The position numbers and the translations under genes are program-made. Shown one piece after another: positions 10,711 through 20,985 of a stretch of 64,000 nucleotides of DNA. The notes beneath the pieces are model-generated. The model ran no database searches and was not told where the DNA came from. It worked only from the letters and a program-made list of their open reading frames with translations. The number at the start of each line of letters is the position of its first letter. Position 1 is the stretch's first letter. This DNA is from Perognathus longimembris pacificus (Eukaryota; Chordata; Mammalia; Rodentia; Heteromyidae), in assembly GCF_023159225.1 (NCBI RefSeq), contig NC_063174.1, forward strand, positions 31,579,983 through 31,643,982, given 5' to 3'.

Positions 10711-10854
10711 GGTGCTGATTGGCTGGCTGAAAGGGTTTTTCAGCACCTGTACTGCAGGAAGAACCAATCAGTCAATTGAGGAACTTGGAACTTGGAACAG
10801 GAGCCTCAGGTAGTTACTGTAGTTGCTGTTGTTTTAATACAAGGGGGCGGAGCC
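10711..10854 (+). promoter_or_regulatory. CCAAT/GC-box cluster in nested dyad, possible promoter or LTR relic
   Basis: An inverted CCAAT box (GATTGGC, 10717-10723) and a direct one (CCAAT, 10764-10768) form a perfect 8-bp inverted repeat, CTGATTGG/CCAATCAG (10715-10722 and 10764-10771). A second stem, GGTGCTGA/TCAGCACC (10711-10718 and 10740-10747), overlaps it. A GC box GGGGGCGGAGCC follows at 10843-10854. These sites together resemble a promoter or an LTR U3, but no transcript or LTR ends are recognised. Function is inference. Confidence 0.35.
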
Positions 10855-10897
10855 TTTTCATGGGTCACTGCTGTAGCTACAGTAAATAATGGGGTTT

Positions 10898-10941
10898 CGG
10901 GCTGGGAATATGGCCTAGTGGCAAGAGTGCTTGCCTTGCAA
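10898..10941 (+). repeat. 5'-half-only ID monomer insertion with 14-bp TSD
   Basis: Contains only the first ~40 nt of the ID-type left monomer ('gctgggaatatggcctagtg' and 'gcaagagtgcttgccttg'), stopping at the anticodon-loop position. No B box, no right monomer and no real A-tail are present. It is flanked by aaataatggggttt (10884-10897) and aaataatgggattt (10942-10955), a 14-bp duplication with one mismatch, so it inserted in this short form rather than being eroded. It resembles the class published as tailless retropseudogenes. Confidence 0.85.
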
Positions 10942-10955
10942 AAATAATGGGATTT

Positions 10956-12578
10956 TGTTGGTTGTTGTGTGCTAATTCTCCAAGGGCTTGTGTAGATAGT
11001 TCACATGCACACATACTAAAGGGCTTTCTGTAATTAGGAATGCCTATGAAAGGAGGCTACTGAAAAGCAGAGAGAGTATGTAAGTTCTGTTCATTGTTGG
11101 CTCCCACAGAAGAGGGTATTTTGTTGCTGAGGACTTAACAAATTCATAAAGAAAGGGTACAATCTCAGGGGAAAAAATGACCTCACTGTCTACAAAGACA
11201 ATCACACCAAGAGATCTTCTCAAGTGTCATTTTGTGAGGGGATCTGGAAGTGTTTGTGTAGTTTTTAGACCATTGAGAGAGAATGATTTTCCCACTTTAA
11301 GAGAAATGATTTCCTAAGTGTAGTAGTACACTGAGTTTTGATAACATAGCAATTTATTTTTGAAGATATATTCTTTTTTTCCTGCTAAGTCTAAGAGCAA
11401 GTAAACGGAATTACTTTTCCTGACTTTCTCTTTTTTTTTTCCTTTTCTGAACAAAATGGGAAACTTGTGATATATTGTATATGAACTGAATTACAAGGTA
11501 AGTTTAGATCAAAGTCCTGTTTGAGGACATGGAGAGAAATAGAAGATGGATTAAGGAAATCCCAAGGGCATGATGAGCCAGTTATCATAGAGGTTGTAAT
11601 CATCTCTAGATATAGAAAAAAGATGTATGACCATACTAAACCAAGGTAAACTCACTACCATGAAGCAAGTAGCTTCCAGTGGATTCCATAGAGTTGGGTA
11701 TCATAATTGAAGTTCCTCTTCAGTTACAAAAATGAAATAATGAAAACAGCAGGATTCTTCTTTTTTTCTTCTATAGTAATTCTTTTAACCTTCGATTATG
11801 AAAAAAATTCAAAAGATATTTCACTGTATTGTTTTCTGTCTTGAAGATTTTGAGTTTTAATATTGCTTTTAGGTTCTTAAATTCAAGTATGCTGTGTTTT
11901 GAAATGAGATTTCATTAGCTTTTTTTTCCCCACAATACATTTTTTTCCATAAAAATTGGATATTGGTTGTGGCCTAGTGTGCCTTGAGTTTTACAAATTT
12001 TTCCTTTTAAATGCAAGACCTTTTCAACAAAATAGTGTTTGTCATCAGTATGGTACTAAATATTTTAATTACTGTGTAATTACAAACAAAAATACTTAAA
12101 GCTTTGAATATAATTATGTAGCATAAAAGTTAAGGTTGTTCACTATGATGGCATCTTAGAATTAAAACTATTACTAGGGCTGAAAAGAGGGGAAAAAAAG
12201 AGTTGGGCATCAGAGTTGGGTACTATAGTCGATGAAAGGATAATAAGTTTATTGATTATGCTGAGATGTTGATATCTTCCTTTATCCTTTTGATTTCTTT
12301 CCTAACAGGAAGGGAGTGTTTGGGAATTAGTGTAGAGAAATCCTTTGGGTTACAGAGGTGAGGGCTCTTTTGCTTCTGGATTCATGGAATATTGGGAAAG
12401 TTTAAGTGCCAGTTTTGTAGGATTTATTTGGATTTTAAAAGGTTCTGCTCTGATTAGATTTCCTATGTCACTGGAATTTTTAGTCATAGAATAAGGCATG
12501 ATGCTAAGATTTTTATGCTGGGCAATCCTTGACTATAATGGAGAGGCCTAAGCATCCCTAGAGTAGATGCAATTTAAA
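10956..12578. other. Non-coding, no recognised element
   Basis: 1.6 kb of AT-rich DNA without a recognisable gene, RNA or interspersed repeat. T-runs occur near 11372 and 11431 but lack SINE bodies. Confidence 0.4.
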
Positions 12579-12588
12579 AATAGAGGAT

Positions 12589-13483
12589 AGTGGGAATGTA
12601 AACTTGTTCCATCACTCTGGAAAGCAGTATGTAGATCCTCACAAGACTAAACACAGAACTTCCATATGGCCAAGCAATCCCATTCCTGGGCATTTATCCA
12701 ATAGACCACAAACAACACCACACTAATGCTACCAGCACAGCCATGTTTGTTGCAGTATTGTTTACCATAGCCAAGATAGGGAATAAACCCAGATGCCCCT
12801 TCAGTGGATGAATGGATCAAGAAAATTTGGCATATATACACAATGGAATTCTACTCATCCATTAGAAAGAATAATATTGTATTATTCATAAGGAAATAGA
12901 AAGACTCAGAAAAAAATATGTTAATAGAAGTAAGCCAAGCCCAGAGAAATACAGGTTGCATGGTTCCCCTCATTTGTGGTGATTAGGATGTGCCTACAAG
13001 TAAACAAACTGGGTGCCGAAAGAAAAAGAATACACTGTGACATGATAAACTATACAAGACTGCATACATTCACACAGTGAGACCAAAGGATATTCTTAGG
13101 AGAGAAACACATGGCATTAGACCATATAAAATAATAATTATTGAAATGAACTCCAGGAAATGGAAACAAGAGAAATATTTTCTTCTTTGTTGTTGTTTTG
13201 TTTTCACTTCCTTTTGTCTTGTTGGTTTGTTTTGGGAAGTGGAAGTAAAAGCACAGAAATGGTAGGACAAAGGGTGAACAAATGCACCAGTGGTACTTAT
13301 TAGATACTATGTTGAAAATGAACCGTACAACTCCTAGATGGCGAAAGGAGGGAAAATCTGGGCGAGAGTAAAGGAAGTGGTGACATTGTCCAAAATGAAA
13401 TGTACTCTTTACCTGACTTACATAACGGTAACCTCTCTATATATCACCTTTACAATATCAATAGATAATTTTTTTTAAAAAAG
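12589..13483 (+). mobile_element. L1 3' end, older lineage, 5'-truncated
   Basis: Begins in the last part of ORF2 ('gtgggaatgtaaacttgttc', 'ccaagcaatcccattcctgg', 'tggcatatatacacaatgga'), followed by a 3'UTR that differs from that of the 22 kb and 50 kb copies but ends in the same L1-type way. The short repeat 'aatagaggat' at 12579-12588 and 13484-13493 fits a TSD. ORF2 sequence is frameshifted and only a C-terminal remnant, to about 12960. Confidence 0.85.
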
Positions 13484-13493
13484 AATAGAGGAT

Positions 13494-13888
13494 TTTACAG
13501 GAACTTTAATATTGCCATTGTATTCACAAAAATAAATATTTTGTTATTAAATTCACAGGTATGGTATCACGAAGCAGTAAGGGACAATTTTCTACCCACA
13601 ATGCCAGGGTTAGATTTAAGGGCTGAGAAAAACCTGTGAGTTATTTGAAATACCTACATTTTTTTTTTTTTTTGCATTTTTCCTCCTGGAAAGAGATTGA
13701 GTAAAGGTATCTGAATTTAACTATAGAAGGAAAAGTCACTTGTGTCTACCAGAAATTTATGAAGATTAACATCTTAATTGAGAATGAACTGATCCCAAGT
13801 GTAATTGATCTTGAGGATAAGTCAGAATCCTAGGTGTGCTTTTCCTTCATTGAAGCACCACCACTAATCTCAACTGAGAAGTTTTGTC
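13494..13888. other. Non-coding, no recognised element
   Basis: No gene or repeat recognised. A T15 run at 13659-13673 stands alone. Confidence 0.4.
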
Positions 13889-14103
13889 TTTTTTTTTTTT
13901 TTTTTTTTTTTGCCAGTACTGGGCTTGGACTCAGGGCCTGAGCACTGTCCCTGGCTTCTTTTTGCTCAAGGCTAGCTCTCTGCCTCTTGAGCCACAGCGC
14001 CACCTCTGGCCATTTTCTGTATATGTGGTGCTGGGGAATTGAACCCAGGGCTTCATGTATGCGAGGCAAGCACTCTTGCCACTAGGCCATATCCTCAGCC
14101 CCA
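13889..14103 (-). repeat. IDL-Geo SINE, antisense (first of an adjacent pair)
   Basis: T-run, right monomer ('ggactcagggcctgagcact', 'ttgagccacagcgccacctc'), linker 'ctgtatatgtggtgctgggg', and left monomer ending 'aggccatatcctcagcccc'. It is separated from a second antisense copy by about 30 bp. Confidence 0.93.
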
Positions 14104-14133
14104 AGAAGGAAAAGTTCTGGTTGTAAACAGTCT

Positions 14134-14335
14134 TGTTTTTTTTTTTTTTTTTTGGCCAGTCCTAGAGCTTGGACTCAGGGCCTGAGCACTGTCCTTTTTG
14201 TTTAAGCGTAGCACTCTGCCACTTGAGCCACAGTGCCACTTCTGGCCGTTTTCTATATATGTGGTGCTGGGGAATTGAACCCAGGGCTTCATGTGTGGGA
14301 GGCAAGCACTCTTGACACTAGGCCATATTCCCTCA
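14134..14335 (-). repeat. IDL-Geo SINE, antisense (second of an adjacent pair)
   Basis: Same order as the preceding copy, with its own T-run and diagnostic differences (for example 'gtttaagcgtagcactctgc'). It reads GGGAATATGG in the left monomer, the variant also seen in the two half-ID insertions. The different T-runs and substitutions show two separate insertions. Confidence 0.92.
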
Positions 14336-14357
14336 ACTAAGGAGTTCTGATGTTTCC

Positions 14358-14409
<52 letters not shown>

Positions 14410-14412
14410 GCA
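14358..14412. repeat. (GT)n microsatellite at a SINE tail
   Basis: GT tract with minor interruptions, immediately next to the tail side of the antisense B1-Geo SINE beginning near 14415. Confidence 0.95.
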
Positions 14413-14414
14413 TG

Positions 14415-14622
14415 CTACTGTCCTTTTAATTCAGGATCTATATTATCCCTTGGCTTTTCCACTCAAGGCTGGAGCTACACCTCCACTTCTGGCTTTTTGC
14501 TGATTAATTGGAGACAAGAGTCTCATGGATTTTCTGGCTTGGACTGGTTTCAAAAAATGAACCTCAGACTTAGTCACCTGGGTAGCTAGGGTTACAGTCA
14601 TAAGCCATCAGTAACTAGCTGA
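14415..14622 (-). repeat. B1-Geo-type dimeric SINE
   Basis: Antisense copy with a diverged right monomer ('ccactcaaggctggagctac'), linker 'gattaattggagacaagag', and head 'gggtagctagggttacagtc'. Confidence 0.82.
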
Positions 14623-14979
14623 GTTTGTTTGTTTGTTTGCTTCAGAAGGACCAATCTCTTTTCCAGTGTTTGTAACGTTTCTGTATTTAAGTATTTGAGA
14701 AGTGAGCCACCTCATTGCCTGATCTGCAGGAACATAAGTTATTTTGGTTCCCATCTTGTTTTTTTCCTAAAGTCCCTTCCAAATGCTCTCCAGGTGTTGT
14801 AGGAGAGGCACCATACTGAACATAATATAAATGAGCAAATATAAAATGAAAAAGAAACTTTCTCTGATTTCTAAGAACTTAACTAATAAATACATTCTCA
14901 ATAACAAATATATTCTCAAGCTTAATTTTGATTTATTTTTAAAATTTAAAAAAGTCTTTTTTTTTTTTGTATGTGTGCT
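14623..14979. other. Non-coding, no recognised element
   Basis: No gene or recognised repeat apart from a (GTTT)-like run near 14625 and a T-run before 14970. Confidence 0.4.
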
Positions 14980-15018
14980 GGCTGGGAATATGGCCTAGTG
15001 GCAAGAGTGTTTGCCTTG
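14980..15018 (+). repeat. 5'-half-only ID monomer insertion inside an older antisense ID
   Basis: Thirty-nine bases that match the 10.9 kb half-ID except for one C/T change, with the same endpoint 'gccttg'. They interrupt the leading part of an antisense ID-type SINE. 'tgtatgtgtgctgg' on the left and 'tgtgtgatgggctgg' on the right could be a degraded TSD. Confidence 0.75.
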
Positions 15019-15103
15019 TTTGTGTGATGGGCTGGGGATCAAACCCCAGGGCCTTGTACAAGCTATGTAAGCACTCTAACCCTGAGCTACCATCTCCAGC
15101 CCT
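15019..15103 (-). repeat. Antisense ID-type SINE monomer, old
   Basis: 'gctggggatcaaaccccagg', then 'gtaagcactctaaccctgag' and 'ctaccatctccagccc', is an ID monomer read in reverse without a Geo half. Confidence 0.8.
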
Positions 15104-15262
15104 AAATCCTCTTCTCTCTACTGTCTCCTCCTTGCTCCTCTCTCTTCTCTCTTCTCTCTTCCCTTCCCTTCTCTTCACTTTTTTTCTTCTCTGTCCTCCC
15201 TTTCCCAACCATCCTTCTCTCTTCTCCTCTCCTCTCCTTTCCTCTGTTCTCCCCTCTTCCCT
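15104..15262. repeat. Polypyrimidine (CT-rich) tract
   Basis: About 160 nt that are almost purely C and T on the plus strand, with TCTCT/TTCCC motifs. It lies at the tail side of the following antisense SINE and may be a grown SINE tail. It may favour triplex formation. Confidence 0.9.
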
Positions 15263-15264
15263 TA

Positions 15265-15440
15265 ATGCCAGACCTGGGACTTGAACTCAGAACATTGTTC
15301 TCTTATCTGTTTTTTTTTCAGTCAAGGCTGGTGCTCTACCACTTGAGCCACAGCTCTACTTCTGGCATTTTGCTGGTTAAGTGTAGAAAATAGTTTTATG
15401 TACAAACTGTCTTTGGACCCTGATCTTTGGATCTCATCAG
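15265..15440 (-). repeat. B1-Geo-type dimeric SINE, head truncated
   Basis: 'gggacttgaactcagaacat', 'gtgctctaccacttgagcca' and 'ttgctggttaagtgtagaaa' are followed by only part of the 7SL-like head. Confidence 0.78.
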
Positions 15441-16410
15441 AATGGACAGATTTGGCCCTTGTTTGTTAGATTGAGCTTAACAATAGATAGATCTCATGAC
15501 CAGGAAATAAGCCATACTAAATAAAAATGCACATTTGCTTCATTGAAAAAACATCTTATCAGGACTATACTATGCCCATATCAGAAGCACCAGATATATC
15601 TATTTCCTGACAAGATACTCATGCTTTGGACTTTTTTTTTTAAAAGCAGTTTGCATCCAGAAATGATTTTACTCCTTAGGGTATATTTGACACCATCTGA
15701 AGATAGTTTTCTGTTATTACAATCAGGCAAAATTTGTTATTGACATCTAGAAGAGGCCAAGGGTTCTGTAATATACAGAACATCTCCTCCCACAAAGTCA
15801 CCTAGCCCCAAATACCAGGCACCAGTTTTCCAATGCCAAAATCTCTCATAAATTACTTATAATTCTATGCAGTTGAGAATGGAGGCTGAACTGATAAGAC
15901 CAGGGAGATCAGGGGTGACATGAGATAGGAAGGATTCAATTTCCATGCCAATTTATTAACACAGAGATTGAGTACTTTGGAATGGAGGATATCTCCCTGA
16001 GTTACAGCCAAGTTTCCATGGCAACACAGGCTTCAATCACTCCTGATTAATTTCTAACAATTAAGGATAAAGGGTTGAGCCTTGCCTTATATGTCTCGTC
16101 AGGGTGGAGAGAAATAGCAGCAAAGGAAACAAGCTAAGGAGCACAGTCTAATGGAGTTGATTGTAAATGCTGAGGTTTCTTGCAGTCCCAGGCCTGGCTT
16201 AGAAAGGCAGTGTGGAAGCTGAATGCTGTGAGTCCCCTTTCCATATGCTGATGATAAAATGATTGCCATGGGCATCTTCCGACCATCTGCTCCTGGAACT
16301 GCAAACCACTAAGGTGAAATTGACTGCGAGTAGCATAAAAATTAGTAGTATCAAAAATACAAGAAACTGTCTTCCCTTCTTTACTGTGCTATTTATTCAT
16401 TTGCTTACTT
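15441..16410. other. Non-coding, no recognised element
   Basis: No gene or repeat recognised in about 1 kb. The open frame at 15543-15743 shows nothing beyond chance. Confidence 0.4.
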
Positions 16411-16620
16411 AGGGACAGTACTGGTACAAGGGCTTGAACTCAGGGTTTGGGTGCTATCCCTTAGTTTTTTTTCATTCAAGGTTGGTGCTTGACCACTTGA
16501 GCTACAATTCCACTTCTGAATTTTTGTTGGTTAATTGGAGATAAGAATGTTGCCAACTTTCCTGCTTGAGTTGGCTTCAAAATTCAAGTCTCATACCTCA
16601 GCCCACCCTCCAATAGCTCA
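16411..16620 (-). repeat. B1-Geo-type dimeric SINE
   Basis: Antisense: 'agggcttgaactcagggttt', 'gaccacttgagctacaattc', linker 'ggttaattggagataagaat', and a diverged head. Confidence 0.82.
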
Positions 16621-17444
16621 TCTTTATTTTAGGCTGCTGAAATAGTAGCAAATATTCATGTTACATTTTCAATGCCTGTTTGCTGTCTATATCATGGATC
16701 ACCCAAGTTCAAGTTACACTCAAATGTTTGGTGATGAGGACAAAGCTCTTCCATTTTTTAAAAATGTTTCATCTATTGTTGAAAGTTTACAGCAGCTCCA
16801 GAAACAGAATATCACAATGCAAATATTTCTTTAATCAAACATAATCATTTGTTTACTATCCCAAGCCAAGTTGTTCATCCAACTACACAATGCAATACCA
16901 TTTTGTATATTGTTTTACACTTATTTACAAGACATTGTTCCTTCTCCTTTAGTTTCATAATTATTATTTTACACCTGAGATTTTCCTGAAGTCACAGTTC
17001 TCAATTTTCCAGTGGAAAAGGCAGCTGCTTGGGACACATCTTCTGCTGGTAGCTTGGGTAATTGCATTACCCAGGGTCAGGTTGACTCCTCAGCTGTGTC
17101 ATACAGCGCTGCACATCCCTGCAAGTCTCCACATGATTTAGGTCAACCCAAAACAACTTCTTGGCAAACTATTTTAGTTAAACACACTTTTCATACTTTC
17201 ATAAGCAAATATGAACTGAACACCTTCTGTGTATTCCATGAATCCAGAGATAAACATGGTTTCACTTGGCTGTTTATCTACAGTGATGACTGTTTGGGGC
17301 TAATGCATAAGTGGGATCCTCTGGGAGAGAATTATACAAGTGGCCAGTAAAGGGGATGTATTTTGGAGTTTTCATTTTGTTACAAGACTACCACCAAACA
17401 CTTCAATTTCTGCCAATTTCACCACACAGATTACTTTTTTTATA
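16621..17444. other. Non-coding, no recognised element
   Basis: No gene supported. The 112-codon open frame at 17012-17350 has no recognisable domain. The text around 17190-17260 vaguely resembles an ancient interspersed repeat but is too weak to name. Confidence 0.35.
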
Positions 17445-17665
17445 TATACTTACTGATTTCTTATTTATATATTGACAAATTCTAGTGTAGTGCCTATGGA
17501 GTTGAGAGTAGTGCTAGGTGTTTTTCTTTAAACTATGTTTAAGATAACTAATTAAGTCAGTTAAAATATCTATCACTTTAAACAATGACCATTTTGTGAT
17601 AAAAATGTTATAAATTGACTCTTACTGATATCAAAATGCACAGTAGTCAACTAGAAGTGATGTTT
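17445..17665 (-). mobile_element. Ancient L1 3' end fragment (L1M-like)
   Basis: 'attgacaaattctagtgtag', 'taaaatatctatcacttta' and 'caatgaccattttgtgataa' follow the order of an old L1 3' end in reverse. Strongly diverged. Confidence 0.5.
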
Positions 17666-17906
17666 AGTATGTGGTGTAATTTGTCTGAAGAAATACTTAA
17701 GAGCAGAGTGGAAGGATGTTAGAAAGTGGTGGGGACTGGGTATATGATAAGATCAAAGTAAGACTCAGCTAGACAGGAAGTGTTATTTCCTCTTTTTTCA
17801 ATCATTAGAATTTTTGGAAAAAGCTGGAGATATAATGCTCCATTACAGAAGGTCTTCTGACCATGAACCTGGATTACATGGTCTGTTAACATGGCAGAGA
17901 TGCAAT

Positions 17907-17995
17907 TCTTTTTGTGTATGTGGTGCTGGGGTTCAAACCCAGGCCCTCATGGATGCTCAGCAAGCCTTCAACCAGCAAGCCATGCCCTCAGCCCT
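17907..17995 (-). repeat. Antisense ID-type SINE monomer, old
   Basis: 'gtggtgctggggttcaaacc' and 'caagccatgccctcagccct' bracket an ID-like monomer in reverse, without an adjoining Geo half or clear tail. Confidence 0.72.
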
Positions 17996-19689
17996 ATTAA
18001 GAGATTCAGATGTAACACAACAATGACACTTTTAGCTTTCCATATATCTGAGTCAGCTTAGGTGGTTGTAAGACAAAAACAAAACATTGTAGATTGCCTT
18101 GTTTATGAACAACAGAATTTGCTTCCCACATTACTGCGGAAGACTGGTTTCTGAGTTGCCAATGGCATTTCTCACACAGAGGAAAGGCAGGCAGAGACTG
18201 TGTGCAGTAGCTTTTGGGAGGGCACTAGACTCATTTGTAAAGATTCTTCCCTCAGGACCAGGATTCTGTTTCCTTACACCATTGTTATCCAAGATATGAG
18301 CTCAGAGGGACATGAAAATTCAGTCCATAACAACTGGTGAAGATGTATAAGGACCACATCTCTTCACACTCCTTTATAAATGTGAAACCTGAAAGTTGTA
18401 GTCATATAATTCATTTCTTCATGAACACCTTTCCCACAATGGATGCATTAGCATGTGAATAATCAGAATTCTTGGTCTTATCATTCATTAAAAAAACACA
18501 TCCCTAAGACTTTGAAGCAGGTGTCCCATAGCTAACCAGTTCATCTGTTTAACTTTGCCAGCCACTAGTGAAGGACTTACTTACTATCTCCTCTTTGCCC
18601 AATCTTCTTATTTATCTAAAGATGGAATATGAAGTGGTATCTCCCATCCTATTACACAGATGGCTTGACACAGGCAGGACAAGCTGCCTAAGCCTGGCCA
18701 TAAACATTCCATTGTGGGGCTAATTTAAAGTCCCCACCTCCCCCAGCCCTAATAGCCTTTTCCATAACCTCTGCATCCATAAAGCCTAATTCCAACCCCA
18801 CTTCCTTGCACAACCTCCGATCCCATGGGAAGGTTGCTGCCCATTGCTGTTCTTCAATGAACAGTCCTAGCCTGTTGAGAATTGAGTCTGGCCTATTCAT
18901 TTTCCTTTTCTTTTTTCCTCCATTTTCCTAACAACTAGAGTGACAATTATATACTTGGTCATAAAAATCTCACAACATTCCCATTTCAACAAGTGTCTGA
19001 AGTTTACTTTGACTGATATCAATAGTTGTTTCAGCTTCTTTTCTGCATTGAATATTTTTCTTCCCCCTCCCCCTTTTCCTTTCAACCTAGTGCTGCTTTG
19101 TTGATTTCTTATGAAAAAGTACATGTCTGAGTCTTGCTCTCTTCAATGCAAACTGACATGATTTTTCTTATAATTGATCTATTTTTACCATTCACATTTG
19201 AAATAATTGTTTGTATGTTTGGATTAAAATATACCATGGTGCTTGTTGTCTATTTTCTATTTATCCCATCTGTTACTTTTCTCTCATCCCTTGCTATAAC
19301 TGACATATTTCTGGTGACTCTATTTTCTTTTCTTTAGGAATGTGTGATTTCACCTCTTTTACTTTTAGTGAAATACTTTTAGTGACAGCCCTAGAGGTTA
19401 TAAAACATTTTTAAATGAATCAGAATCTACAGATAATATTATATTCTTTCACTTAATGTGAGCAATTTCCAACAGTAGATTCTCAGTTCTTCCTTCCTGC
19501 CCTCTGTGCTGTCTTCATCATAGATATAACAGGTGCCATCATATCATTTATCATGTTATATTTTAACATATGTTATAATTGTATATCATGCTGTTATAAA
19601 TTGATTTTTATTTTATGTTCATTGATTCTATTTTCAAATGTTCATATCTTTGAAGATCCATATTTTTCACAAGCTTTTAAATAAAAAAA
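17996..19689. other. Non-coding, no recognised element
   Basis: 1.7 kb with no recognised gene or repeat. Short open frames here are hydrophobic only because the strand is T-rich. Confidence 0.4.
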
Positions 19690-19900
19690 CAATTTTATGA
19701 ACATGTATTAGGTATACCCTGTACATTGAGATGTTTTCATAATGCTTATAATGTATCTAGATTAGATTTACCCCCTTTATTACTCTCCTCCCCACACCCT
19801 CCCCTTTCTTCTCTTTTCATACATGAATGTAAGGTATTTTGACTGTATTCTCCTCTCCCTCTCCCTCCTTTTCTTACTAGTATTCTCTCCCAGTGAAGGT
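19690..19900 (-). mobile_element. Possible ancient L1 3'UTR, pyrimidine-rich
   Basis: 'gaacatgtattaggtatacc' followed by CT-rich DNA with 'cctccccacaccctcccctt' is the texture of an antisense old L1 3'UTR. The family is not confidently recognised. Confidence 0.3.
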
Positions 19901-19927
19901 TTGTCATCTACCGTTCCCAGGTAGAGT

Positions 19928-19982
19928 TTTCAACATATTCATAGATATTTTAACATATTTCAACATATTCATAGATATTTTA
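19928..19982. repeat. Tandem duplication, 30-bp period
   Basis: 'caacatattcatagatattt' occurs at 19931 and again at 19961 with matching flanks. Confidence 0.9.
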
Positions 19983-20216
19983 GTCCCTTTATTTGATAGT
20001 TTCAACACTTTTATCATATTTGAGCCTTGTCCAGATTCCTGCTTTGTTTCTTATGTGCACATTTGTCTCGTGTTTCTGTGTCTTGTGCATTGTGGTAAAA
20101 GTGATTTCTGCAGTGACAGTACATCACAAGCTGTAAAATGTTTGTTTTTATATTTGATTCCATATCACCTTTCCTTCTGCTAGAGTTTTATTTATTTATT
20201 TTACTTTATTTTTTTT

Positions 20217-20444
20217 TGTCAGTCATGGAGCTTGAATTCAGGGCCTGGGTGCCGTCCCTGAGCTTTATTGATCAAGGTTAGTGCTCTACCACTTTGAGCC
20301 ACAGATCTACTTCCAGATTTTTTAGGTGGTTTATTGGAGATGAGTTTCTCAGCCTTCCCTGCCTGGGCTGGCTTTAAACCTCCATCCTCAGATCTCAGCT
20401 TCCTGAGTAGCTAGGATTACAGGTGTGTACCACCAGCACGCAGC
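20217..20444 (-). repeat. B1-Geo-type dimeric SINE, well preserved
   Basis: T-rich tail, then 'gagcttgaattcagggcctg', 'gtgctctaccactttgagcc', linker 'ggtttattggagatgagttt', and head 'ctgagtagctaggattacag'. Confidence 0.9.
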
Positions 20445-20985
20445 ACCTTCTTGCCTGACTTTAAACATGGCAGTTTATGCTAGGCAAGAATTAGGCTGAG
20501 CTTGATAACTTTCTCTTGCTATGGTTACCAAAAAAAACCCATGCCCTTTTTCTGGCACTCTATAGATTTAGATTGTGGGCTTATTTGTAACATAATATTT
20601 GGGTTTTTTCCCCAGTTTTGCATCATCATTTTAGCTTTCCCTTTGGGATGTGCCTTGGGAAGAATCTTACTCTTGCTATTCTACTGTGTTCCATTATCAC
20701 TTATACTGGCCACTTAGTAGCCTTCATAGAGGGCCAGGCAGTAAGGGTGGAGTCCCTGGTGTTCTGATGAAGTTTCTCTCTGTTTCCATCTCAGTACCCT
20801 GAGTCTCAAGGATTTTACTTTACAAGGGTCATGTCCTCTTCCAGATTTAGCTCTAGGTCCAGTATGTATTCATGTTCCTACCTCAGTAGGAGATATTTCT
20901 TTTTTCTCTCCTCTTCCTCTAGCACCACTAGGCTTCCACCAGCACCCTAATACTGTACTTTGCTGCTTTTTCATTGTTGCCTTAT
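20445..20985. other. Non-coding, no recognised element
   Basis: No gene or repeat recognised. Confidence 0.4.

Noticed and set aside
14967..15284. A 105-codon leucine/serine-rich protein
   Set aside because: It runs through a half-ID, an antisense ID and a CT-rich tract; the composition comes from the repeat.
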